NCBI GenBank assembly: GCA_030674185.1
Contig: CM060305.1
Span: forward strand, 171,456,834 to 171,520,833
Source of the DNA: Monoplex corrugatus
Taxonomy: Eukaryota; Mollusca; Gastropoda; Littorinimorpha; Ranellidae
Direction: 5' to 3'
Length of the DNA stretch: 64,000 nucleotides
Positions 47,501-56,281 of the stretch are shown here, one piece after another. The stretch's first letter is position 1. Every line of letters starts with the position of its first letter. A program made the position numbers and the translations under genes. The notes under the pieces were generated by a model that had not been told where the DNA came from, made no database searches, and saw only the letters and a list, made by a program, of their open reading frames with translations.

Positions 47501-49358
47501 ATCACTCCCAGCCGGCAACATTAACAATGGACCAATTTGCTGCCCTATGAATGTTGTCATCACTCCCAGCCGGCAACATTAACAATGGACCAATTTGCTG
47601 CCCTATGAATGTTGTCATCACTCCCAGCCGGCAACATTAACAATGGACCAATTTGCTGCCCTATGAATGTTGTCATCACTCCCAGCCGGCAACATTAACA
47701 ATGGACCAATTTGCTGCCCTATGAATGTTGTCATCACTCCCAGCCGGCAACATTAACAATGGACCAATTTGCTGCCCTATGAATGTTGTCATCACTCCCA
47801 GCCGGCAACATTAACAATGGACCAATTTGCTGCCCTATGAATGTTGTCATCATTCTAGTTGTGTCAGGTTTGTGTTTTAAAGGTCCCTGCCCCCCACCCT
47901 CCCCACTCCTCAGTTCAAGGCGTTGCCAGCACACAGTTCTGTGCAGTTCAGGGAGTCTGCCAGTAACTGCTGGTAGATCTGGATGGAGCACATATGGACC
48001 TGTCTGAGTGCAATGAATCCCTTGTGAAAAAACTCCAGTCTACTACCTGCTACATAGTCACATAGTGGACCTATGGGAACACAAACATAAAACTGATAGA
48101 CATTTTGAATCACTATCAGACTATGGGAACACAAACATAAAACTGATAGACATTTGAATCACTATCAGACTATGGGAACACAAACATAAAACTGATAGAC
48201 ATTTTGAATCACTATCAGACTATGGGAACACAAACATAAAACTGATAGACATTCTGAATCACTATCACACTATGGAACACAAACATAAAACTGATAGACA
48301 TTTTGAATCACTATCAGACTATGGGAACACAAACATAAAACTGATAGACATTTTGAATCACTATCAGACTATGGGAACACAAACATAAAACTGAGACATT
48401 TTGAATCACTATCAGACTATGGGAACACAAACATAAAACTGATAGACATTTTGAATCACTATCAGACTATGGGAACACAAACATAAAACTGATAGACATT
48501 TTGAATCACTATCAGACTATGGGAACACAAACATAAAACTGATAGACATTTTGAATCACTATCAGACTATGGGAACACAAACATAAAACTGATAGACATT
48601 CTGAATCACTATCACACTATGGAACACAAACATAAAACTGATAGACATTTTGAATCACTATCAGACTATGGGAACACAAACATAAAACTGATAGACATTT
48701 TGAATCACTATCAGACTATGGGAACACAAACATAAAACTGATAGACATTTTGAATCACTATCAGACTATGAGAACACAAACATAAAACTGATAGACATTC
48801 TGAATCACTATCAGACTATGGAACACAAACATAAAACTGATAGACATTCTGAATCACTATCAGACTATGAGAACACAAACATAAAACTGATAGACATTCT
48901 GTATCACTACCAGACTATGAGAACACAAACATAAAACTGATAGACATTTTGAATCACAATCTATGACAACAGAAACATATAATTGATAGACATTTTGAAT
49001 CACAATCTATGACAACAAAAACATATAACTGATAGACATTTTGAATCACAATCTATGACAACAGAAACATATAACTGATAGACATTTTGAATCACAATCT
49101 ATGAGAACAGAAACATAAAACTGATAAACATTTTGAATCACAATCTATGACAACAGAAACATAAAACTGATAGACATTTGAATCACACAATCTATGACAA
49201 CAGAAACATAAAACTGATAGACATTTTGAATCACACAATCTATGACAAATAATAATAATAATAATAATTACAATATTTATATAGCGCAAAATCTTGATAA
49301 AATCAAATCTAAGCGCTGAAGCAGACACACACGCAAGCACGCACGCTCAACACACACG

Positions 49359-49447
<89 letters not shown>

Positions 49448-52400
49448 CTATAAATGGGGAGAAAGAATAAAAGCAATAAAAGCAAGAATAAAAGCAATGG
49501 AAAATTATAGAGAGCATAGCATATACAATTATATATTATAACCATGTGATTCCCTCCGAGCGGAGACAGGCTGCAGAGGGGGGGGGGGGGGGGGGGGGGG
49601 GTTGAGTGAGGTTAGGATTTTATGCGGAGGAGAAAAGGTGAGTTTTGAGAGCGGACTTGAAGGAGACAAAAGTAGGTTGCTGACGGACTGAGAGAGGAAG
49701 TTTGTTCCAGGAGAGTGGACCAGAAACAGAGAAGGCTCGTGGACCATAGGTATTGAGCTTAGTGCGTGGAAAGCGAAAAGTCAGAGGATCGGAGGCAGAG
49801 CGGAAGGTACGTGAGGGAACATAGATCTCAAGTAGGCTTGACAGGTAATCGGGGGCTGCGTTATTGAGGCTTTTGTAGCACATGGTGTCTAGTTTGTACT
49901 GTATGCGCTTTGATACAGGGAGCCAGTGAAGTTGTGCCAGGAGAGGAGATATGTGGTCAGCTTTTTTCTTTTTGAGTACAAGGCGTACAGCATCGTTTTG
50001 AATGCGCTGTAGGATGTGAATGGTGGAGGCAGGAAGACCAGACAGGAGTGAATTGCAATAGTCAATGCGAGACATTATGAAGGAGAGAACGAGTTTTGCA
50101 GTTGTTTCCACACAGAGATACTTCCTGATCAGCCTTATACGATGGAGATGATAGTAGCAGGATCTGGCAGTTTGAGAAACAAAGTTGTTCATGGAGAGGG
50201 TAGAGTCAATGCAGACACCAAGGTTTTTAGCTGAATCAGAAATTGGGACTGATGTGTTACATAATGGGAGAGAAAGAGGAGGCAGCTGAGAAAGTTTCTG
50301 ACGGGTGCCAATGAGGATAGCTTCTGTCTTGTCGTCATTAAGCTGAAGTTTGTTGAACGTCATCCAGTTCTTAATGTCTGAGTAACACTCAGAGGTGCGA
50401 GTCAACAGGCACTGTATATTATCAGGTGAGTCACTGTCTTGAAGTAGGGTGTCATCAGCATAGAAGTGGTGTTTTATAGAGTGGGAGTTGATGATGGTGG
50501 ACAGGGGGGAGGTGTAAAGAGTGAAAAGAACAGGGCCAAGGACAGATCCTTGTGGAACACCACAGGTCAGGTATGCAGGTTGAGAGTAAGTGCCATTGAT
50601 GAGAACGGTTTGTTTTCTGTTTGATAGGTATGAAGTGAACCAAGACAGAGCAATGTCAGAGATGCCAAAAGTATGATGAAGTCTAGAAAGGAGAATACCA
50701 TGATCAATGGTATCAAAGGCTGCAGACAGATCAAGGAGTGTGAGGAGAGAGACTTTGCCAGTATCAGTTGCAAGGAGGAGATTGTTGAGAATGTGTAGTA
50801 GGGCAGTTTCAGTGCTATGGCACTGGCAGTAGGCTGACTGGAAAGGATTGAGGAGATTGTTGGCAGACAGGTGAGAGTTCAGCTGGTTGAGGACAACTTT
50901 TTCAAGCAGTTTTGACAAGAAAGAGAGATTAGAGATAGGCCGGTAATTTTTCAGTTCATTTGGGTCTAAATTGTGTTTCTTGATGAGAGGGTGAACAATA
51001 GCAGACTTGAAAGAATCTGGGACAGTTCCAGTTTGAAAAGAAGTGTTGATGATGTCAGTGATGAATGGGAGGAGAGTAGGGAGACAGTCGGCGTAGAGAG
51101 AACCTGCAAGAGGAACCAGTTCGCAGGTTTTGAACGACATGGATCTGATTGTGTTGAGAATTTCTTCTTGTGAGACTGGGGTAAAAGTAGTAAGAGGTGT
51201 GCCAGAGAAGGAAGGGTCAGGTGGGCATGGTTGACAGGGTGTCCTGTCAAGCCTGTCACGAAGAGTTTGTATTTTGGTGGTGAAATAGTTGGAGAATACA
51301 GATGGGAGTTCTTCATTTGTATGTTTTGTTGGGAGAGGTAAATCTTTTCGTGTGCCAAGGAGATGATTCATGGTTGTAAAGAGTTCTTTTGAAGAAGAGT
51401 CATTCAGGATTTTGGTTTGGAAATAGCTTGTTTTTGCTGATGCAATGAGGGTGGATACTTTTGTTTTAGAGGCTTGGAAAAGTTGCCTGTGTACAGTGAG
51501 TTTGGATTTGCGCCAGCGGCGCTCTGCTCTGCGGCGGGCACGTTTTGCACAGGCGATCTCATGAGTGAGCCAGGGGGTAGGGGGGCGGTCAGGTAAAAGA
51601 CGGGTTGTGGCTGGAGCATGAGTGTCCAGAAGATGGTGGAGAGTAGACAACAGAAACATATAACTGATAGACATTTTGAATCACACAATCTATGAGAACA
51701 GAAACATATAACTGATAGACATTTTGAATCACAATCTATGAGAACAGAAACATAAAACTGATAGACATTTTGAATCACACAATCTATGACAACAGAAACA
51801 AAACTGATAGACATTTTGAATCACACAATCTATGACAACAGAAACTAAAACTGATAGACATTTTGAATCACACAATCTATGACAACAGAAACATAAAACT
51901 GATTGACATTTTGAATCACACAATCTATGACAACAGAAACATAAAACTGATAGACATTTTGAATCACACAATCTATGACAACAGAAACATAAAACTGATA
52001 GACATTTTGAATCACACAATCTATGACAACAGAAACATAAAACTGATAGACATTTTGAATCACACAATCTATGACAACAGAAACATAAAACTGATTGACA
52101 TTTTGAATCACAATCTATGACAACAGAAACATAAAACTGATAGACATTTTGAATCACAATCTATGAGAACAGAAACATAAAACTGATAGACATTTTGAAT
52201 CACAATCTATGACAACAGAAACATAAAACTGATAGACATTTTGAATCACAATCTATGACAACAGAAACATAAAACTGATAGACATTTTGAATCACAATCT
52301 ATGAGAACAGAAACATAAAACTGATAGACATTTTGAATCACACAATCTATGAGAACATAAACAAAACTGATAGACATTTTGAATCACACAATCTATGACA

Positions 52401-54028
52401 ACAAACATAAAACTGATAGACATTTTGAATCACACAATCTATGGGAACACAAACATAAAACTGATAGACATTTTGAATCACAATCTCTGAGAACAGAAAC
52501 ATAAAACTGATAGACACTTTGAATCACAATCTATGAGAACAGAAACATAAAACTGATAGACATTTTGAATCACACAATCTATGGGAACACAAACATAAAA
52601 CTGATAGACACTTTGAATCACAATCTATGAGAACAAAACATAAAACTGATAGACATTTTGAATCACAATCTATGACAACAGAAACATAAAACTGATAGAC
52701 ATTTTGAATCACAATCTATGAGAACAGAAACATAAAACTGATAGACATTTTGAATCACAATCTATGACAGAAACATAAAACTGATAGACATTTTGAATCA
52801 CAATCTATGACAACAGAAACAAAACTGATAGACACTTTGAATCAACTATCTGATATGAGAACAGAAACATAAACTGATAGACATTTTGAATCACAATCTC
52901 TGAGAACAGAAACATAAAACTGATAGACATTTTGAATCACACAATCTATGAGACTGACACACAAACACAAAACTGATAGACACTTTGAATCACAATCTAT
53001 GACAACAGAAACAAAACTGATAGACACTTTGAATCACTATCTGACTATGAGAACAGAAACATATAAACTGATAGACATTTTGAATCACAATCTATGAGAA
53101 CAGAAACATAAAACTGATAGACATTTTGAATCACACAATCTATGAGAACACACATAACACAAAAACTGAAGACACTATTGAATCACAATCATGACATGAG
53201 ACAGAAACATAAACTGATAGACATTTGAATCACAATCTATGAGAACAGAAACATAAAACTGATAGACATTTTGAATCACACAAATCTAACTGATGGGGGA
53301 ACAGAAACATAAAACTGATAGACATTTGAATCACACAATCTATGAGAACAGAATCCATAAAACTAATATACAGTGTGGTCAGGGAAACAAGACACACACC
53401 ATAAGCAGGGACTGAGTCAATAAATATGGTTGTCAGGGCTAAAGGAAAGCAACAGAGATGTCTAGTATCAAGGTGAAAAGAAGAGATGCTGAAAGAAGCT
53501 AAGCAGCAGCACAAGGCCATGGCGCAATGGTTAATGACATACAACTCAACCAGTGCATACCCTCACATCTCAATCTGTATCACTGCCTTGATGTGAAGGG
53601 TGCCTGCTGTGCGTCAGGGCATGACAGTGAGCTGTGAGTCAGCGTGCCCCATATGCCACCTGTTTCTATCAACTATCAATACATGCCTGAGCGTGGTAGA
53701 TCACCCACACATCAATCAGGAAAAACCCCCCAGCAACCTTCCACATGACAGGTGACAGTAAACTGTGGCCTGGAGAAGCTGTGACATCTGCAACATGGGA
53801 GTGGTGCCTGCTGGGTGCAGTGGACGTCTGGGAGTGCACAACAGATCTTCCAGAATGGAAAAAACACCCAGAAATCATCAGCAAGAGTCGCACGAGACCA
53901 GATATAGTTCTCCACTCCCATTCATTGAAACAAATGATTCTGATCAAACTTACCATGCTGAATGGAAAGAAAAACTGAGGAATGTGAGCAGTACTCTTAC
54001 AACTACTGACAATTTTAATTTCTTTGTC

Positions 54029-54060
<32 letters not shown>

Positions 54061-55641
54061 GTGCCATGCTGCAAATATTGACAATTTCAATTTCTTTGTC
54101 ATGGTATCATCATCATTACCATCCTGTACCATGCTTCAAATACTGACAATTTCAATTCTTTGTCTTGATCATCAACATCATCAACAACATCATGTGCCAC
54201 GCCATATGGCCTCTGTCTTGGTACAACCATTTTTCACCAGAAACAATACAATCATTTTTTCTAAATATTATAATCTTTGCTCATCCTAACATGCTAGAAG
54301 CTTTATCCAGATTGCTTATATGATTTTGAATTCAAGAAGGTGAAGACAATATCAGGAACAGGAGAGACAGAAAGAGAGACTGAGACAGAGAAAAACAGAC
54401 AGAGATACAACAGACAGAAACACACAGAAAGGAGAGACAGATATAGACAAGAGCCTGATACAGACAGAGACACAGAAAAGAAATGAGCAAGAGAAACAGA
54501 GAGAGCCAGTGAGTGAGCAAGCCAGCCGGACAGACAGCCAGCCAGCCAGACAGACAGACAGACATGGACTGACCAAGATTGATCCAGTAGCCACCAGGTT
54601 TGAGGATTTTCCACACAGTCTCCATGTAGGCCAAGACGTTGTGGGCCGTGTCCAGGAAAAACACCATACACACACAGTCCCACACACCTGTATACACACA
54701 ACACATACACAGTGATACACACTGTCTTTGTGTCCACCTGTCTCTGTGTCTACCTGTCTCTGTGTCTACCTGTCTCTGAGTCTACCTGTCTCTGAGTCTA
54801 CCTCTGTCTATGTCTACCTGTCTCTATGTCTACCTGTCTCTATGTCTACCTGTCTGAGTCTACCTCTGTCTATGTCTACCTGTCTATGTCTACCTGTCTC
54901 TATGTCTACCTGTCTCTATGTCTACCTGTCTCTGTGTCTACCTCTTTCTGTGTCTACCTGTCTCTGTGTCTACCTGTCTCTGTCTACCTGTCTGAGTCTA
55001 CCTCTGTCTATGTCTACCTGTCTATGTCTACCTGTCTCTATGTCTACCTGTCTCTATGTCTACCTGTCTCTGTGTCTACCTGTCTCTGTGTCTACCTCTT
55101 TCTGTGTCTACCTGTCTCTATGTCTACCTGTCTCTATGTCTACTTGTCTCTGTGTCTACCTGTCTCTATGTCTACCTGTCTCTGTGTCTACCTGTCTCTG
55201 TGTCTACCTCTTTCTGTGTCTACCTGTCTCTATGTCTACCTGTCTCTGTGTCTACCTGTCTCTATGTCTACCTGTCTCTGTGTCTACCTGTCTCTGTGTC
55301 TACCTGTCTCTGTGTCTACCTGTCTCTATGTCTACCTGTCTCTGTGTCTACCTGTCTCTGTGTCTACCTCTGTCTATGTCTACCTGTCTCTATGTCTACA
55401 TGTCTCTGTGTCTACCTCTTTCTGTGTCTACCTGTCTCTGTGTCTACCTGTCTACTTCTCACCTGGCATGGTGTACACCTGCAGAAAGTCACCAGCAGCC
55501 ATGGAGAAGTTGACACCTTCAGGCAACTGTGAGGGGTCGATGTCAGGAAAGGAGATGTGTGACGTCTGGTGATTGGAGCGCAGGTTATTGCTCCACTGGT
55601 GAACCCAGGGGTACAGACGCAGACTGTTGGGATTACGACAC
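42451..55641 (-). CDS. CARNMT1: Carnosine N-methyltransferase, last four exons
   Basis: CARNMT1 (N2227/UPF0586 family) transfers a methyl group from S-adenosylmethionine to carnosine to give anserine, and to histidine in some proteins. Exons on the - strand are 55641-55463, 54687-54574, 45345-45242 and 42567-42451, with matching phases 1, 1 and 0. Together they encode about 170 C-terminal residues. Signatures are [67 protein letters not shown] and [14 protein letters not shown], which match the vertebrate enzyme almost without gaps. The acidic residue in FLDTAHN belongs to the substrate pocket in the family. The SAM-binding GAGLGRL exon is not in the window and must lie beyond 64000. No break in the coding parts is seen, so the gene is probably functional. 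Confidence 0.95.
42590..43385. repeat. Minisatellite, ~23-bp unit, ~35 degenerate copies
   Basis: Unit tgtggtcatgccatcctgac + aaa, with many partial units (tgtcatcctgacaaa). It abuts the last CARNMT1 exon, beginning about 25 bp upstream of its acceptor. Confidence 0.93.
43423..43760. repeat. Minisatellite, 21-bp unit, 16 copies
   Basis: Unit cacagtatgaatagcgtgtc + a, differing almost only at gcg/gtg/gca. It is open on both strands (SMNSVSH and, reversed, YSYCVTR periods). Intronic in CARNMT1. Confidence 0.96.
43864..45076. mobile_element. 1.2-kb non-autonomous DNA transposon, TTAAC target duplication
   Basis: The ends are CAGGGCTGGTGAAATCC on the left and, reversed, CAGGTGTGGCAAAGATT on the right. 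Both sides are flanked by TTAAC (43859-43863 and 45077-45081). Subterminal text on both sides carries related ctagtccg/ctagcccac phrases (43919 and, reversed, 45020). It contains a (CA)n at 44494-44540. No transposase is recognised. The superfamily is uncertain: CAGG ends suggest hAT or Kolobok-like, but the duplication is 5 bp (or TTAA plus one base). It lies in CARNMT1's last intron. Confidence 0.65.
45242..45345 (-). CDS. CARNMT1: CARNMT1 exon, third from 5' in window
   Basis: 104 nt, acceptor CATACAG before 45345 and donor ATTGAG|GTACAG. It encodes [20 protein letters not shown] then [14 protein letters not shown], following INLG of the previous exon as in the vertebrate GPLLYHF...IELSYEDI block. 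Confidence 0.95.
45352..45750. repeat. Minisatellite, 35-bp unit, ~11 copies
   Basis: Unit tgatcacacacacacatacc + accacaccacatcag. On the CARNMT1 strand it is GT-rich and begins about 15 bp upstream of the exon's acceptor. Confidence 0.95.
45848..47850. repeat. 2-kb composite minisatellite, 54/40/58-bp blocks
   Basis: All units share tcatcactcccagcctgcaa + cattaacaatggacct. Left block: 7 copies of 54 bp carrying atttgctgccctctgttg. Middle block: about 28 copies of 40 bp without it. Right block: 8 copies of 58 bp carrying aatttgctgccctatgaatg, with cctgcaa changed to ccggcaa. The ccgg variant already appears in the last 40-bp units, so it spread across the boundary. Confidence 0.96.
47880..48060 (-). 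other. Unrecognised, possibly exon-like segment
   Basis: A non-repetitive island between two arrays. On the - strand it reads [20 protein letters not shown] then [14 protein letters not shown] and ends at a stop, after an acceptor-like ATGTAGCAG. The CARNMT1 protein joins without it, so it is not one of that gene's regular exons. It could be an alternative terminal exon, an old exon or non-coding. Confidence 0.25.
48070..49248. repeat. Minisatellite, 46-50-bp unit, left part
   Basis: Unit gatagacattttgaatcact + atcagactatgggaacacaaacataaaact (50 bp), changing at about 48950 to a 46-48-bp form with cacaatctatgacaacagaa. It is cut at 49248 by an L2-like insertion and continues at 51647. Confidence 0.96.
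49249..51646 (-). mobile_element. L2/CR1-like non-LTR element, copy e (young)
   Basis: A 2.4-kb 5'-truncated element inserted into the 48-bp array. The array text ctatgACAA stops at 49248 and resumes at 51647 with ACAAcagaaac, a 4-bp target duplication. The 3' end is (TAA)n next to atatttatatagcgc at 49269-49284; the 3' untranslated region holds a (CA)n of about 80 bp (49362-49445) and a (G)25 run (49577-49601). It lies in the same sense as CARNMT1. Confidence 0.93.
49620..51674 (-). CDS. L2-like reverse transcriptase ORF, open
   Basis: An uninterrupted 684-codon frame. The first ~9 codons come from the satellite; the element's own sequence starts at [13 protein letters not shown]. It then shows a basic linker ([14 protein letters not shown]), the RT domain with [45 protein letters not shown] and FYADDTLL (catalytic box near residue 405, 50451-50462), and the C-terminal [14 protein letters not shown] ... 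[13 protein letters not shown] ... KTHLFSSA domain. The N-terminal endonuclease is absent through truncation, so it cannot move by itself, but the lack of stops shows a recent insertion. Confidence 0.92.
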   Translation of the reverse strand: MSISYMFLLSTLHHLLDTHAPATTRLLPDRPPTPWLTHEIACAKRARRRAERRWRKSKLTVHRQLFQASKTKVSTLIASAKTSYFQTKILNDSSSKELFTTMNHLLGTRKDLPLPTKHTNEELPSVFSNYFTTKIQTLRDRLDRTPCQPCPPDPSFSGTPLTTFTPVSQEEILNTIRSMSFKTCELVPLAGSLYADCLPTLLPFITDIINTSFQTGTVPDSFKSAIVHPLIKKHNLDPNELKNYRPISNLSFLSKLLEKVVLNQLNSHLSANNLLNPFQSAYCQCHSTETALLHILNNLLLATDTGKVSLLTLLDLSAAFDTIDHGILLSRLHHTFGISDIALSWFTSYLSNRKQTVLINGTYSQPAYLTCGVPQGSVLGPVLFTLYTSPLSTIINSHSIKHHFYADDTLLQDSDSPDNIQCLLTRTSECYSDIKNWMTFNKLQLNDDKTEAILIGTRQKLSQLPPLSLPLCNTSVPISDSAKNLGVCIDSTLSMNNFVSQTARSCYYHLHRIRLIRKYLCVETTAKLVLSFIMSRIDYCNSLLSGLPASTIHILQRIQNDAVRLVLKKKKADHISPLLAQLHWLPVSKRIQYKLDTMCYKSLNNAAPDYLSSLLEIYVPSRTFRSASDPLTFRFPRTKLNTYGPRAFSVSGPLSWNKLPLSVRQQPTFVSFKSALKTHLFSSA
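51647..53360. repeat. Minisatellite, 46-50-bp unit, right part
   Basis: The array continues after the L2-like insertion in units of gatagacattttgaatcaca + (ca)atctatgacaacagaaacataaaact. It becomes more degenerate towards 53350, as expected at an array edge. Confidence 0.96.
53364..53745. other. No gene recognised
   Basis: Unique sequence between the array and an R2-like scrap, in a CARNMT1 intron. Nothing coding is supported. Confidence 0.3.
53750..53980 (+). pseudogene. R2-like restriction-like endonuclease fragment
   Basis: A single + frame reads [20 protein letters not shown] then [20 protein letters not shown]. It matches the endonuclease region of the 61-kb element (ECTADLSEWRNYPDVISK ... 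PDIALHS ... ILIE). The glutamate of the PD-X14-E motif is lysine here. Both ends are truncated. Confidence 0.85.
54020..54560. repeat. (CAT)n and (CAGA)-rich low complexity
   Basis: (ATC)n near 54030-54060 with partly repeated neighbours (aatttc-ctttgtc phrases at 54015, 54085 and 54145). It is followed by a purine-rich agacagagaga tract (54355-54560) that runs up to the donor of the next CARNMT1 exon. Confidence 0.85.
54574..54687 (-). CDS. CARNMT1: CARNMT1 exon, second from 5' in window
   Basis: 114 nt, acceptor GTATACAG and donor CTTG|GTCAGT. It encodes [20 protein letters not shown] then [18 protein letters not shown], matching TWDC--CFFIDTAHN...[13 protein letters not shown] of the family. 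Its acceptor follows a GT-rich stretch without C. Confidence 0.96.
54725..55462. repeat. Minisatellite, 16-bp unit, ~45 copies (donor-like)
   Basis: Unit tctctgtgtctacctg; on the CARNMT1 strand it reads CAGGTAGACACAGAGA. Each unit thus carries CAG|GTAGAC, close to a consensus 5' splice site. It begins right after the donor of the next exon upstream. All three + frames are open for about 250 codons (Ser/Leu/Thr/Cys/Val), a compositional effect. Confidence 0.95.
55463..55641 (-). CDS. CARNMT1: CARNMT1 exon, first in window
   Basis: 179 nt, acceptor GATGGACAG and donor ATGCCAG|GTGAGA. It encodes [20 protein letters not shown], then [16 protein letters not shown] and [19 protein letters not shown]. 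It matches LYPWIHQFSNN...FPDVDP...NFSMTAGDF of the family. The one leading base shows that an upstream exon is expected beyond the window. Confidence 0.96.
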
Positions 55642-55649
55642 CTGTCCAT

Positions 55650-56262
55650 CAATCAAAAGTTCATGTTTTATTGATAGATTAAATCAGGTGGATATTTTAC
55701 TGACAGATTAAAACAGGTGAGTATTTTACTGACAGATTAAAACAGGTGGGTATTTCATTGACAGATTATAACAGGTGGGTATTTCATTGACAGATTATAA
55801 CATGTGGGTATTTTACTGACAGATTACAACTGGTGGGTATTTTATTGACAGATTAAAACAGGTGGGTATTTTACTGACAGATTAAAACAGCTGGGTATTT
55901 CATTGACAGATTAAAACAGGTGGGTATTTTACTGACAGATTAAAACAGGTGGGTATTTCATTGATAGATTAAAACAGGTGGGTATTTTATTGACAGATTA
56001 AAACAGCTGGGTATTTTATTGATAGATTAAAACAGGTGGGTATTTTACTGACATTAAAACAGCTGGGTATTTTACTGACAGATTAAAACAGGTGGGTATT
56101 TCATTGACAGATTAAAACAGGTGGGTATTTCATTGACAGATTAAACAGGTGGGTATTTTACTGACAGATTAAATAGGTGGGTATTTCATTGACAGATTAA
56201 AACAGGTGAGTATTTTACTGACAGATTAAAATAGGTGGGTATTTCACTGACAGATTAAAACA
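55650..56262. repeat. Minisatellite, 29-bp unit, ~21 copies (acceptor-like)
   Basis: Unit attaaaacaggtgggtattt + tactgacag. On the CARNMT1 strand each unit contains TTTTAATCTGTCAG, a pyrimidine-rich stretch ending in AG. The array borders the upstream side of the exon. It ends where the R2-like element begins. Confidence 0.95.
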
Positions 56263-56281
56263 GGCGATAGCAGGTGAGACG

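Noticed and set aside
49620..51674. Start codon at 51674 as the element's own start
   Set aside because: The first ~9 codons are satellite sequence; the element's border is at 51646, so the ATG is accidental.
54728..55572. Three overlapping + strand frames of 158-261 codons (Ser/Leu/Thr/Cys)
   Set aside because: A 16-bp stop-free unit is open in all frames; the array is intronic in CARNMT1 and antisense to it.
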